A stretch of DNA of 64,000 bases, taken from NCBI RefSeq assembly GCF_006438845.1, contig NZ_RCZJ01000007.1, positions 113,164 through 177,163 on the forward strand, written 5' to 3'. Within the stretch, counting starts at the first letter, position 1. Each line of letters starts with the position of its first letter. The stretch comes from Variovorax ginsengisoli. Lineage in GTDB: Bacteria; Pseudomonadota; Gammaproteobacteria; Burkholderiales; Burkholderiaceae_C. Below the pieces are notes generated by a model. That model searched no databases, was not told the origin of the DNA, and was given only the letters and a program-made list of their open reading frames with translations. The translations under genes and the position numbers were made by a program. Positions 50,896-58,580 of the stretch are shown piece by piece.

Positions 50896-52701
50896 TCATC
50901 GCGGCGCGTTGAGCAGGGCCGCGGGGTCGTCCGCTTCCAGCACGCTTTGCGCCCAGGGCACGAGCTTGGCGGCGTCGGCGCGCAGCACCTCCTGCTTGAC
51001 CGCCAGGATCTGCGACGGGTGCATGGAAAAACTGCGCAGTCCCAGGCCCAGCAGCAGGCGGGTGAACGCAACATCACCGGCCATCTCGCCGCACACGCTC
51101 ACGCCCTTGCCCTGGCGTCGGCACTCGGCAATGGTGTCGGCCACCAGGCGCAGCACCGCAGGGTGGGCGGGGTCGTAGAGGTGCGCCACGGCTTCGTCCG
51201 CGCGGTCGATCGCCAGCGTGTACTGGATCAGGTCGTTGGTACCGATCGACAGGAAATCGAAGTGCCTGAGGAATGTTTTGAGCGTGAGCGCCGCGGCCGG
51301 GATCTCGATCATCGCGCCCAGCTTCACGCGCCCGTGCACCACGCCACGGCGGTCGAGCTGCGCCCGTGCCTCGTCGATCAGCGCGAGCGTCTGGCGGATC
51401 TCGCTGGCGTGCGCCAGCATCGGGATCAGCAGATGAATCTCGCCGTGCGCAGCCGCCCGCAGGATGGCGCGCAACTGCGTGAGAAACATGGCGGGGTCGG
51501 CCAGGCTCCAGCGGATGGCGCGCAGCCCCAGCGCCGGGTTGAGGTAGTCCTCGCGCACCGCCTTGCCGTCGAGCGGCTTGTCGGCGCCGACGTCGATGGT
51601 GCGGATCGTGACCGGCATGCCCTGCATGCCCTCGACCGCGCGGCGGTAGGCGAGGTACTGCTCCTCTTCATCGGGCAGGCGGGTCAGGCGCTGCGCCTCG
51701 CGGCCCATAAAAAGGAACTCGCTGCGGAACAGGCCCACGCCGACGGCGCCGGCCTTGACCGCACCCACCGTGTCCTCGGGCATCTCGATGTTGGCCAGCA
51801 GCTCGACGCGTTCGCCATCGAGCGTGACGGCCGGCTTGTGGCGCAACCGGCTGAGGCGCCCGCGCTCGAGCTCGCCCTGGCGTTGCTTGAAGCCGTACTC
51901 GGCCAGGATGATGGGCGACGGATCGACGATCACCACGCCCGCATCGCCATCGATGATCACCCAGTCGTCCTGACGCACCAGCTGGCTCGCGCTGCGTGCG
52001 CCGACCACGGCTGGTATGTCCATGCTGCGCGCGACGATGGCGGTGTGCGACGTGCGCCCGCCGACATCGGTGACGAAGCCGGCGAACACGCTCTTCTTGA
52101 ACTGAAGCATGTCGGCCGGCGACAGGTCGTGCGCGATCAGCACCAGCGGCGCGTCCACGCCTTCGCCGGAGGTGGGGTCGTGATGGTCGTCGTCGTCAGT
52201 CGGAGCCGCGCGTTTGCGCCGGGGCGGCGTGGGTGCCAGCACCGCCGCCGTCCCCTTCATGCGATGGAGCATGCGCTCGACCACCTGCTCGAGGTCGGCC
52301 TTGCGCTCGCGCAGGTACTCGTCCTCCATCTCGTCGAACTGGCGCGCGATCACTTCGAGCTGCGTGGTCAGCGCCCATTCGGCGTTGTAGAGGCGATCGG
52401 TGATCCAGTGCTTGACGCCGGTGCTGAGCGCATCGTCCTGCAGCAGCATCTGATGCACTTCGAGCAGTGCGGCCAGTTCGTGCGGCGCCTCGCTCGGACC
52501 CATCAGCGCGACACTGGCCTGCAGCTTGGTGAGTTCGTCGGCCACCGCATTGCGCGCGCTGCGCACGCGCTGGATCTCGGTCTCGATCTGCTCAGGCTTG
52601 ATGAAGTAATGCGCGACGTCGATGCGGCTCGACACCACGAGCACCGCCCGGCCGATAGCGATGCCGCGGGCGACTGGGAGGCCGTGGACGGCGAAGGTCA
52701 T
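50896..52701 (-). CDS. ptsI: Phosphoenolpyruvate-protein phosphotransferase (PTS enzyme I)
   Basis: 601-residue enzyme I that takes phosphate from PEP and passes it to HPr. The phosphorylated histidine is His219 in GGRTSHTAIVARS. The PEP-binding barrel contains VGLFRSEFLFMGR, SIGTNDLIQYTLAIDRAD and VCGEMAGD, the latter with the catalytic cysteine. Compared with E. coli (His189) about 25 residues are inserted near 157-182, including the acid/histidine run PTDDDDHHDPTSGEG. It is the third gene of the EIIA-HPr-EI operon, separated from ptsH by repeat copy C. Confidence 0.95.
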   Translation of the reverse strand: MTFAVHGLPVARGIAIGRAVLVVSSRIDVAHYFIKPEQIETEIQRVRSARNAVADELTKLQASVALMGPSEAPHELAALLEVHQMLLQDDALSTGVKHWITDRLYNAEWALTTQLEVIARQFDEMEDEYLRERKADLEQVVERMLHRMKGTAAVLAPTPPRRKRAAPTDDDDHHDPTSGEGVDAPLVLIAHDLSPADMLQFKKSVFAGFVTDVGGRTSHTAIVARSMDIPAVVGARSASQLVRQDDWVIIDGDAGVVIVDPSPIILAEYGFKQRQGELERGRLSRLRHKPAVTLDGERVELLANIEMPEDTVGAVKAGAVGVGLFRSEFLFMGREAQRLTRLPDEEEQYLAYRRAVEGMQGMPVTIRTIDVGADKPLDGKAVREDYLNPALGLRAIRWSLADPAMFLTQLRAILRAAAHGEIHLLIPMLAHASEIRQTLALIDEARAQLDRRGVVHGRVKLGAMIEIPAAALTLKTFLRHFDFLSIGTNDLIQYTLAIDRADEAVAHLYDPAHPAVLRLVADTIAECRRQGKGVSVCGEMAGDVAFTRLLLGLGLRSFSMHPSQILAVKQEVLRADAAKLVPWAQSVLEADDPAALLNAPR

Positions 52702-52724
52702 GCCGGACTCCGAACCGCAAAAGG

Positions 52725-52808
52725 CCGTCGAACCGGCTTCGCCGGGCGACCGGCGTTGCCCCCTTGCACGGGGTTGGCGTTTAGCCGACGTGAAAAAGCC
52801 TGGGGGTG
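52725..52808 (-). repeat. Intercistronic double-hairpin repeat, copy C
   Basis: Read with the PTS operon (minus strand), it starts about 9 bases after the ptsH stop with CACCCCCAGG, contains CCCCGTGCAAGGGGG and ends with CCGGCGAAGCCGG followed by TTCGACGG. This is the same order and relative orientation as copies A (13124-13217) and B (27140-27225), with more base differences. It fills the space between ptsH and ptsI. Confidence 0.75.
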
Positions 52809-52816
52809 AGCCACGC

Positions 52817-53086
52817 CTACTCGCCTTCTCCGAACTTGTCGTTCATGAGAGCAACCAACGCATCTGCCGCTTGTCGCTCCTGCTCACCGTTCGTTTCGAG
52901 CTCGACGGTCGCGCCGATGCCGGCGGCCAGCATCATCACGCCCATGATGCTCTTGGCGTTGACGCGGCGCTCGCCGCGGGTCAGCCACACCTCGCAAGGG
53001 AAGCTGCCGGCAAGCTTGGTGAGCTTGGCCGACGCGCGCGCGTGCAGGCCCAGCTTATTGCTGATGGTCACGGATGTCTTGATCAC
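52817..53086 (-). CDS. ptsH: PTS phosphocarrier protein HPr
   Basis: 89-residue phosphocarrier. The active histidine is His15 in NKLGLHARASAK, and the regulatory serine is Ser46 in NAKSIMGVMM, a site that HPr kinase can phosphorylate in bacteria that have that enzyme. The first residues MIKTSVTISNK match the family. Its start overlaps the end of the EIIA gene by 32 bases, so ptsH translation probably depends on it. With no EIIB or EIIC gene nearby it is likely a regulatory rather than a sugar-transport HPr. Confidence 0.95.
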   Translation of the reverse strand: MIKTSVTISNKLGLHARASAKLTKLAGSFPCEVWLTRGERRVNAKSIMGVMMLAAGIGATVELETNGEQERQAADALVALMNDKFGEGE

Positions 53087-53510
53087 TGTGCTTTCTTCTC
53101 GCCTGGTTTTGAGGAGCGGCCACGGCCACCTGCATGACGCCCGCGGTGCCGCCGGCCATCGCGCGCTGCACCAACGCCTCGAGCGGCTCGTTGCGGTAGC
53201 TGACGGCGCGCAGCAGCATCGGCAGATTGACGCCGGCCACCAGCCGCGAACGCGCCCCGTCGACCAGCTTCTGCGCCACGTTGCAAGGCGTGGCTCCGAA
53301 CACGTCGGCCAGCACCAGCACCTGCGAGCGCGGCATGCGCAACTGCATCTCGAGCGTGATGCGTGCGGCCGCCAGCGTTTCTTCGGGCGACACGTTGGGC
53401 AGCACGTCGAGCGCGGAGATGCTGTGCTCGCAATCCGGAAACACGTGCAGCGCGCACTGTCGGAGCGCCTGGGCGAGCGGAGCGTGAGCGATGAGAAAGA
53501 TGCTGTTCAT
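53055..53510 (-). CDS. PTS EIIA component, mannose family (PtsM-like)
   Basis: 151-residue EIIA of the mannose (EIIA-Man) family. The phosphorylated histidine is His9 in FLIAHAPLAQAL, and LVLADVFGATPCNVAQKL matches the EIIA-Man core. No EIIB, EIIC or EIID genes follow, so the EIIA probably ends the phosphate chain from EI through HPr and acts on a regulator. Its 3' end overlaps ptsH by 32 bases. In Ralstonia a similar EIIA-HPr-EI group affects polyhydroxyalkanoate storage (established knowledge). Confidence 0.9.
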   Translation of the reverse strand: MNSIFLIAHAPLAQALRQCALHVFPDCEHSISALDVLPNVSPEETLAAARITLEMQLRMPRSQVLVLADVFGATPCNVAQKLVDGARSRLVAGVNLPMLLRAVSYRNEPLEALVQRAMAGGTAGVMQVAVAAPQNQARRKHSDQDIRDHQQ

Positions 53511-53604
53511 GCGGCGGGGGGATCGGGCGTCGATTATGCGGGGACGCCCAGAGAAAACAGCGGCACGCAAGCACGCCGCCGATCGGCGAACCGCCGCAGC
53601 GGAC

Positions 53605-54165
53605 TCATGGCAGCCGCAGTCCGTCGAAGAAAACGCTGGTGGCTTCTGCGCGGTCTGGCGCGCCGAGCACGGTGGCCTGGTAGACCGACACACCGCCGGC
53701 GCGCAGTTGCGCAAACCACAGAATCTGCGCCGCCGGTCGTTCCTCTGCCCCGCCGCGTCGCGCATCGAGCCGGACGGCCGCTGGCGTCAAGGCTGCGCGC
53801 GGCAGGGTGGCCGCGGCCTCGGTGAAGGTCGCACCGACCAGCTGGGTGCGCGTGGCGGCTTGCCAGGCGCCCAGCCAAGCCGCCGCCTGCGCCGCATCGG
53901 CCGCGTGGGCATGGGCCACGGCGAAAGTGGCGCCGCCGGCTTCGCACCCGGCCATTTCGATGTTCACCGACTGCGTGCCCAGCGGCAAGGCGCGGCTGGC
54001 CCGATCGGGCTTGCAGGGGAGCAATGCGACCAGACCTGCATCGCCGATGGGCACTTCACGCCAGTTGAAGGTCAGGCTGCAGGCTGCAAGCCCCGCAGCC
54101 ACTGCAGTCAGAGCGCCGGCTTTGAGAAGTGATTGGACCGTCCGAGTGCGCAACGAGGAATGCAT
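53605..54165 (-). CDS. Hypothetical lipoprotein
   Basis: 186-residue protein with an N-terminal lipoprotein signal: a hydrophobic core (ALTAVAAGLA) ending in the lipobox LAAC at residues ~26-29, so it should be lipid-anchored to the cell envelope. The rest shows no family motif I can recognise. It contains FNWREVPIGDAGLVALLPCKP near the N-terminus and LWFAQLRAGGVSVYQATVLG near the C-terminus. It lies upstream of the PTS operon on the same strand and about 50 bases downstream of a DUF4197 gene. Function unknown. Confidence 0.7.
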   Translation of the reverse strand: MHSSLRTRTVQSLLKAGALTAVAAGLAACSLTFNWREVPIGDAGLVALLPCKPDRASRALPLGTQSVNIEMAGCEAGGATFAVAHAHAADAAQAAAWLGAWQAATRTQLVGATFTEAAATLPRAALTPAAVRLDARRGGAEERPAAQILWFAQLRAGGVSVYQATVLGAPDRAEATSVFFDGLRLP

Positions 54166-54214
54166 GGGGCCGCGATTATCGGCGGACCAGGCTTGCGAGG
54201 CCCTGCACCGAAAC

Positions 54215-54919
54215 TCAGCGCAGTGCGCCGAAGACCTTCTGCAGGATGGCGCTGCCGCTGCCGACCGGGTCCTGGCGAATCTTGCGCTCTTCCTCGCCGA
54301 TCATCAGGTAGAGGCCGTCGAGCGATTTGCCGGTGACGTAGCGCTGGATGTTGGCGTCTTCCTTCTTCACCAGCCCGAAGCCGGAGGCCTTGCCGGCGAG
54401 CTGGTTGTACTTATCGGCCAGCTTCACCTTGAGGGTCGCCGCGGTCACGACAGGCAGGAAGCGCTCGGTCAGAGGCGCCCGCGTGCGGCCCGCGAAGAAC
54501 TGCGTCACGGAGTTGTCGCCGCCCGTCAGGATGCCCTTGGCATCGGTCACGCTCATGGTGCGGACCGCATTGACGAGCAGGTCCTTCGCCGCCGGCACGG
54601 CCTGCTCGGCCGCACGGTTCATGGCGGTCACCAGTTCGTCGATGCGGGCGCCCTGGCCCATCATGCGCAGGACCTTCGAGCCATCTTCGAGATAGCCAGG
54701 CAGGGGAATGCGCACCTTGGGGTTGCCGAGGAAGCCGTCGGGCCGCCCTAGCAGCGAGACGGCGACGGTCGCGCCCTTCTCGAGCGCGGCCTTGACGCCA
54801 CCGCTGGCGTCGGCGCTGCTCAGGTCGCCCAGCGACAGCGCGTGCGCCTGCTCGACGGCCAGTAACCACAGCGATGTCGGCACAGCCAGACAAGCGGAAC
54901 TAAAATTGCGACGGTTCAT
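54215..54919 (-). CDS. DUF4197 domain-containing exported protein
   Basis: 234-residue protein of the DUF4197 family. Its N-terminus MNRRNFSSACLAVPTSLWLL has a twin-arginine-like pattern (RRxF), so Tat export is possible, although Sec export is not excluded. The body contains GGVKAALEKGATVAVSLLGRPDGFLGNPKVRIPLPGYL (for example LLGRPDGFLGNPKVRIPLP) and SVTQFFAGRTRAPLTERFLPVV, typical of the family. Function is unknown. The start at 54919 lies only 13 bases from the start of the divergent TlpA-like gene. Confidence 0.85.
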   Translation of the reverse strand: MNRRNFSSACLAVPTSLWLLAVEQAHALSLGDLSSADASGGVKAALEKGATVAVSLLGRPDGFLGNPKVRIPLPGYLEDGSKVLRMMGQGARIDELVTAMNRAAEQAVPAAKDLLVNAVRTMSVTDAKGILTGGDNSVTQFFAGRTRAPLTERFLPVVTAATLKVKLADKYNQLAGKASGFGLVKKEDANIQRYVTGKSLDGLYLMIGEEERKIRQDPVGSGSAILQKVFGALR

Positions 54920-54932
54920 TCCATCTGTCTCC

Positions 54933-55430
54933 ATGAAAAAAATCATTCCTGCCGCCGCCCTTGCGATCGCCTTGGCCGTCGGCGCAGGCATCTATCTCCA
55001 CACCGGCGTCTCTGCGGCGCCGGCGTCGACTTTCGTGCTGCTCGACGGCAGCAAGAAGACCACGGACGATCTCAAGGGGAAGGTGACGCTGGTCAACTTC
55101 TGGGCCACCAGCTGCGTGACCTGCGTCGCCGAAATGCCCAAGGTGATCGCCACGTACGACAAGTACAAGGCGCAAGGCTACGACACCTTGGCGGTGGCCA
55201 TGAGCTACGACCCACCGAGCTACGTGGTGAACTTCACGGAAACGCGGAAGCTGCCTTTCAAGGTGGCGATCGACAACACCGGCACCGTGGCCAAGGCTTG
55301 GGGCGATGTCACGCTCACGCCCACCACCTACATCGTCAACAAGCGCGGCGAGATCGTGAAGCGCTACGTGGGCGAGCCGGACTTCGCCGAACTGCACAAG
55401 CTGATCGAGAAACTGCTCGCCGAAGCCTGA
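54933..55430 (+). CDS. TlpA-like thioredoxin family protein
   Basis: 165-residue periplasmic or membrane-anchored thiol-disulfide protein. One N-terminal hydrophobic segment (AAALAIALAVGAGIYL) precedes the thioredoxin fold. The redox motif is Cys61-Val-Thr-Cys64 in NFWATSCVTCVAEMP, differing from the more common CxPC form by threonine before the second cysteine. The cis-proline is in TLTPTTYIVNKRGEI. It could work in cytochrome c maturation or copper-centre assembly; genes for cytochromes are close by. It shares a 13-base intergenic gap with the divergent DUF4197 gene. Confidence 0.9.
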   Translation: MKKIIPAAALAIALAVGAGIYLHTGVSAAPASTFVLLDGSKKTTDDLKGKVTLVNFWATSCVTCVAEMPKVIATYDKYKAQGYDTLAVAMSYDPPSYVVNFTETRKLPFKVAIDNTGTVAKAWGDVTLTPTTYIVNKRGEIVKRYVGEPDFAELHKLIEKLLAEA

Positions 55431-55460
55431 GCGGTACGCAGCCTGGGCGAGTGCCCAGCC

Positions 55461-55916
55461 TCAGCGTGACCGAAAACTGTCGTGGCAGGCCTTGCAGGAT
55501 GCGCCGGCCGGACCGATGGCCGACTTGATCGCGTCGAGGCTGCCGGTCTTCGCGGCGGCCGCGAGTTTGACCATTTCCCCTTCGGCCTTGCCGGCCAGGT
55601 CCTTGAACTTCGCCTGCTCGGTCCAGACCTCGGGCCGCGCCTTGCCCCCTTCGGTACCGGGACCGAAGGCGGCCCACGGCAGCTTGATCAGTTCGGCCAC
55701 GCGTTGCGCGCTGGCATCGGCTGCCTTGGCATCGAAGTCGTCGCGGCCAGAGGCCATGTCGGCCACGCGCTTGAAGTTCTGCTGGAGCTCCTTGAGGGTG
55801 GCTTGGCGAAATTTGATGGCGTCTTCGGGCTTGTCGAATTTCTGAGGTTGGGCCAGGGCAGGCAGCGAAGTCGCGGCGAACGCCGCCGCAAGCGCGAGAG
55901 TGGCAAGGCGAATCAT
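55461..55916 (-). CDS. Cytochrome c' family protein
   Basis: 151-residue periplasmic haem protein. A Sec signal (ATLALAAAFAATSLPALAQ) is followed by a four-helix chain of the c' type with the haem-binding motif Cys141-Lys-Ala-Cys144-His145 near the C-terminus (GASCKACHDSFRSR). Cytochromes c' bind NO and may protect against nitrosative stress; others carry electrons. It is divergent from the cytochrome b561 gene 155 bases away, an arrangement seen in many proteobacteria. Confidence 0.92.
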   Translation of the reverse strand: MIRLATLALAAAFAATSLPALAQPQKFDKPEDAIKFRQATLKELQQNFKRVADMASGRDDFDAKAADASAQRVAELIKLPWAAFGPGTEGGKARPEVWTEQAKFKDLAGKAEGEMVKLAAAAKTGSLDAIKSAIGPAGASCKACHDSFRSR

Positions 55917-56071
55917 TGAACGTCCTTTTGTGGGTGGGGCGGTGCCGCAAGCGCCGCACCGGCGATCAGTTTAGAGGCGACGGGCAAGGCAGACGGGGAC
56001 GACCGGACATTCCGACAGCGCCGGCCACAAATTTGCTAACCTGCGCTTTCCGCCCCACCTGCACGCCCCAG

Positions 56072-56773
56072 ATGCCGCCCTCTTCTTCCCTGCCCGCTCG
56101 TGACGCCCGCACGGTGCGCACGCGCGTCTGGGATCTGCCGACGCGGCTCTTCCACTGGCTGCTGGCCTTGACAGTGACCGGCGTGCTTGCGACCGGTCTC
56201 CTCGGTGTCATGGAATGGCATTTCCGGCTGGGCTACGGGGTGCTGACGCTGTTGCTGTTCCGGTTGTTCTGGGGCTTCATCGGCGGACGCTGGTCGCGTT
56301 TCTCGACTTTCGTGCATGGTCCGCGGTCGATCGTGGCGTACCTGCGCGGACGGGTCCACCCCGATCACCTGATCGGCCACAACCCATTGGGTGCGCTGTC
56401 GGTCTTCGCGATGTTGGGGCTGCTGGCGATCCAGGTCACGAGTGGCCTGCTCGCCGACGATGCGATCACGTACGCCGGCCCGCTGTCGCACAAGGTGTCC
56501 AGCGCCACGGCGAGCCTGGCCACGTCATGGCACGCGACGTATGGAAAGTGGATCGTGATCGCGCTCGTCGTCGTGCACATTCTGGCTGTCGCTTACTACG
56601 CCCTCGTCCGTCGGCAGCAGTTGATCGGGCCGATGCTCTCCGGCGACAAAACGGTGCAATCGGACGCCATCGTCGCACCGAGTCGCGACGATGTGACGTC
56701 ACGGTGGCTGGCGCTGGTGTTGTTCGCCGGCTGCGCAGGCTTTGCGTTCTGGATTGCTTCGCTGCGCCCATGA
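56072..56773 (+). CDS. Cytochrome b561 family membrane protein
   Basis: 233-residue integral membrane cytochrome b. It starts with VWDLPTRLFHWLLALTVTGVLATG, a conserved beginning in which His binds haem; further candidate ligands are in EWHFRLGYGVLTLL and TSWHATYGKWIVIALVVVHILAV. Four main helices and a terminal one are visible. It probably passes electrons from the quinone pool to a periplasmic cytochrome c such as the c' protein encoded divergently. The start at 56072 was chosen for its position before the DARTVRTRVWD segment. It overlaps the GNAT gene start by 4 bases. Confidence 0.88.
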   Translation: MPPSSSLPARDARTVRTRVWDLPTRLFHWLLALTVTGVLATGLLGVMEWHFRLGYGVLTLLLFRLFWGFIGGRWSRFSTFVHGPRSIVAYLRGRVHPDHLIGHNPLGALSVFAMLGLLAIQVTSGLLADDAITYAGPLSHKVSSATASLATSWHATYGKWIVIALVVVHILAVAYYALVRRQQLIGPMLSGDKTVQSDAIVAPSRDDVTSRWLALVLFAGCAGFAFWIASLRP

Positions 56774-57351
56774 GCGTCTCGTCCTCTCGCCCCCTGCCCT
56801 TGGTCGGCACGCCGGACATCTTCCTGCTCACGCCCGACACGCTCGGCGAACTGAATGCCGCGCGCGCGATCTTCAGCGAGTACGCGGCTGCCCTCGGCAT
56901 CGACTTGGGCTTCCAGGATTTCGACGCGGAGTTGAACGACTTGCCGGGTGACTATGCGGAGCCGCGTGGCGCCTTGCTGCTCGCGCTCGTCGACGCCGCG
57001 CATCCGATGGCCGCCGATGCCGGGTTGCCGCTGCAGTTGGCCGATGGCCGTCTGACGCAGCTTGCAGGCTGCAGCGCACTGCGGCCTCTGGACACGGCCG
57101 ACTACCCGAACGCTGCCGAGATGAAGCGCCTCTACGTGCGCCCAGCCTTCCGCGGCCTGGGCCTCGGAAGGCGGCTGGCCGAATCGATTCTCGACGCTGC
57201 TCGCGGCGCAGGCTATGGGTGCGTGTTGCTCGACACGCTGGACGACATGGCGTCGGCGCGAACCCTCTACGAGGACCTCGGTTTCGTCGAAGTGCCGCCC
57301 TACTATCACAACCCGATTGCGGGCTCGCACTACCTCAAGGTCGAGCTGTAG
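56770..57351 (+). CDS. GNAT family N-acetyltransferase
   Basis: 193-residue acetyltransferase of the GNAT fold. The acetyl-CoA-binding motif A is MKRLYVRPAFRGLGLGRRLAESIL (short: RPAFRGLGLGRRL), and the motif B segment is LYEDLGFVEVPPYYHNP. The N-terminal part binds the acceptor, which is unknown; it may be a small amine, amino acid or antibiotic. The ATG at 56770 overlaps the b561 stop by 4 bases. Downstream it converges with the peroxiredoxin gene. Confidence 0.9.
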   Translation: MSVSSSRPLPLVGTPDIFLLTPDTLGELNAARAIFSEYAAALGIDLGFQDFDAELNDLPGDYAEPRGALLLALVDAAHPMAADAGLPLQLADGRLTQLAGCSALRPLDTADYPNAAEMKRLYVRPAFRGLGLGRRLAESILDAARGAGYGCVLLDTLDDMASARTLYEDLGFVEVPPYYHNPIAGSHYLKVEL

Positions 57352-57452
57352 CCTCTGCGCCAGCGTTTCCCCGCCTCGCGGCACGTGCCCCGCGCACCAA
57401 GGAATCGGCGGTCGATTCCTTGATGCTGCGCGTGGCCCACGATCGGAAGAAG

Positions 57453-57959
57453 TCAGCCCTTGGCTTGCGCCAGCAACGTTTCGGCGTTGCTCACTTCGAA
57501 CTTGCCGGGCGCCTCGACGTTGAGCGTAGCGACCTTGCCGTCTTTCACCAGCATCGAATACCGATTGCTTCGCAGGCCCATGCCGCGGCCCGTGAGGTCC
57601 AGCGTCAGGCCGGTGGCCTTGGCGAAGTCGGCACTGCCATCGGCCAGCATTCGCACCTTGGCGCCCGTCTTCTGGTCACGAGCCCAAGCGCCCATCACGA
57701 ACGCGTCGTTGACGCTGAGGCACCAGATTTCATCGACGCCGGCGGCTTTGAAATCATCGAAATGCTGGACATACCCCGGCACATGCTTGGCCGAGCAGGT
57801 CGGCGTGAAGGCCCCAGGCAGCGCGAACACCGCGATGGTCTTGCCGGCAGACGCCTGGGCGAGGTCCACCGAGTTCGGCCCAATGCTGCAGCCTTCGCCC
57901 TCGACCTCCGAATATTCCTGCAGGGTTACCGAGGGAAGGGAATCGCCGACTTTGATCAT
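57453..57959 (-). CDS. Peroxiredoxin (Prx5-like)
   Basis: 168-residue thiol peroxidase. The peroxidatic cysteine is Cys55 in GAFTPTCSAKHVPGYV, and other cysteines lie at about residues 24 and 80 (VDEIWCLSVND). The fold and the segment MGLRSNRYSMLVKDGKV match the Prx5 (type II peroxiredoxin) subfamily. It reduces hydrogen peroxide and alkyl hydroperoxides with thioredoxin or glutaredoxin. The ATG at 57959 gives MIKVGDSLPSV. A terminator just upstream separates it from the ribosomal protein operon. Confidence 0.93.
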   Translation of the reverse strand: MIKVGDSLPSVTLQEYSEVEGEGCSIGPNSVDLAQASAGKTIAVFALPGAFTPTCSAKHVPGYVQHFDDFKAAGVDEIWCLSVNDAFVMGAWARDQKTGAKVRMLADGSADFAKATGLTLDLTGRGMGLRSNRYSMLVKDGKVATLNVEAPGKFEVSNAETLLAQAKG

Positions 57960-57983
57960 GATGTGAATGCTCCGGACAAAAAG

Positions 57984-58010
57984 AAAACGGCCCACATTGT
58001 GGGCCGTTTT
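57984..58010 (-). terminator. Rho-independent terminator after rpsQ
   Basis: The hairpin ACGGCCCAC-ATT-GTGGGCCGT has a perfect 9-bp stem and a three-base loop, with A and T tracts on both sides. On the minus strand it ends with TTTTC after the stem and lies 22 bases after the rpsQ stop, so it ends the S10 operon transcript visible here. Because both flanks are A/T-rich it may work in either direction. Confidence 0.85.
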
Positions 58011-58032
58011 CGGGATGGCTGTGCGCCGGGGG

Positions 58033-58302
58033 TCAGACCAGAACGGCCTTCTCGACCAAGCGGGTCACGACCCAATTCTTGGTCTTCGAGATCGGCCGGC
58101 TTTCGGTGATCTCGATGGTGTCGCCGAGGTGATACTCGCCCTTTTCGTCATGGGCGTGGTACTTGCTGGTCTTGGCCACGATCTTGCCGTAGAGCTCGTG
58201 CTTCACACGGCGCTCGACCAGCACGGTCACGGTCTTCTCACGCTTGTCGCTCACGACCTTGCCGATCAAGGTGCGCTTGAGGGATTTTTTAGCTTCCGTC
58301 AT
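58033..58302 (-). CDS. rpsQ: 30S ribosomal protein S17
   Basis: 89-residue S17, an early-assembling 30S protein that contacts 16S rRNA. It shows [32 protein letters not shown] (short: [19 protein letters not shown]) and the C-terminal [15 protein letters not shown] strand, here [15 protein letters not shown]. Length matches the family. The order rpmC-rpsQ is standard, but no downstream rplN lies beside it: a terminator follows. Confidence 0.97.
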   Translation of the reverse strand: MTEAKKSLKRTLIGKVVSDKREKTVTVLVERRVKHELYGKIVAKTSKYHAHDEKGEYHLGDTIEITESRPISKTKNWVVTRLVEKAVLV

Positions 58303-58311
58303 GTTTGCTCC

Positions 58312-58563
58312 TTACTTGGCGGCGGTCTCTTGCGACTTCTGCGCAAGAATGGTCTTGGCGCGAGCGATGTCGCGACGTGTCACGCGCAGCGTCGAGGTGT
58401 TCGACAGCTGTTGCGTGGCCTTCTGCATACGAAGACCAAAATGGGCCTTTTGCAGATCTTTGATTTCGGTTGCCAGGCCGGCGACGTCTTTTTCGCGCAG
58501 CGTTGCAGCCTTCGACACCTTGACCGGCTTGGCCGCGGCGTCCTTCTTCTTACGTGTTGCCAT
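58312..58563 (-). CDS. rpmC: 50S ribosomal protein L29 with extended N-terminus
   Basis: 83-residue L29. The conserved part is the two-helix core [34 protein letters not shown] (short: [16 protein letters not shown]) and the terminal [16 protein letters not shown] segment ([13 protein letters not shown]). About 20 lysine- and alanine-rich residues precede it ([19 protein letters not shown]), so it is longer than E. coli L29 (63 residues). The start at 58563 is the first in frame, and the basic tail looks like part of the protein. L29 sits near the peptide exit tunnel. Confidence 0.93.
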   Translation of the reverse strand: MATRKKKDAAAKPVKVSKAATLREKDVAGLATEIKDLQKAHFGLRMQKATQQLSNTSTLRVTRRDIARAKTILAQKSQETAAK

Positions 58564-58580
58564 CAGTGTTCTCTCCTCGA

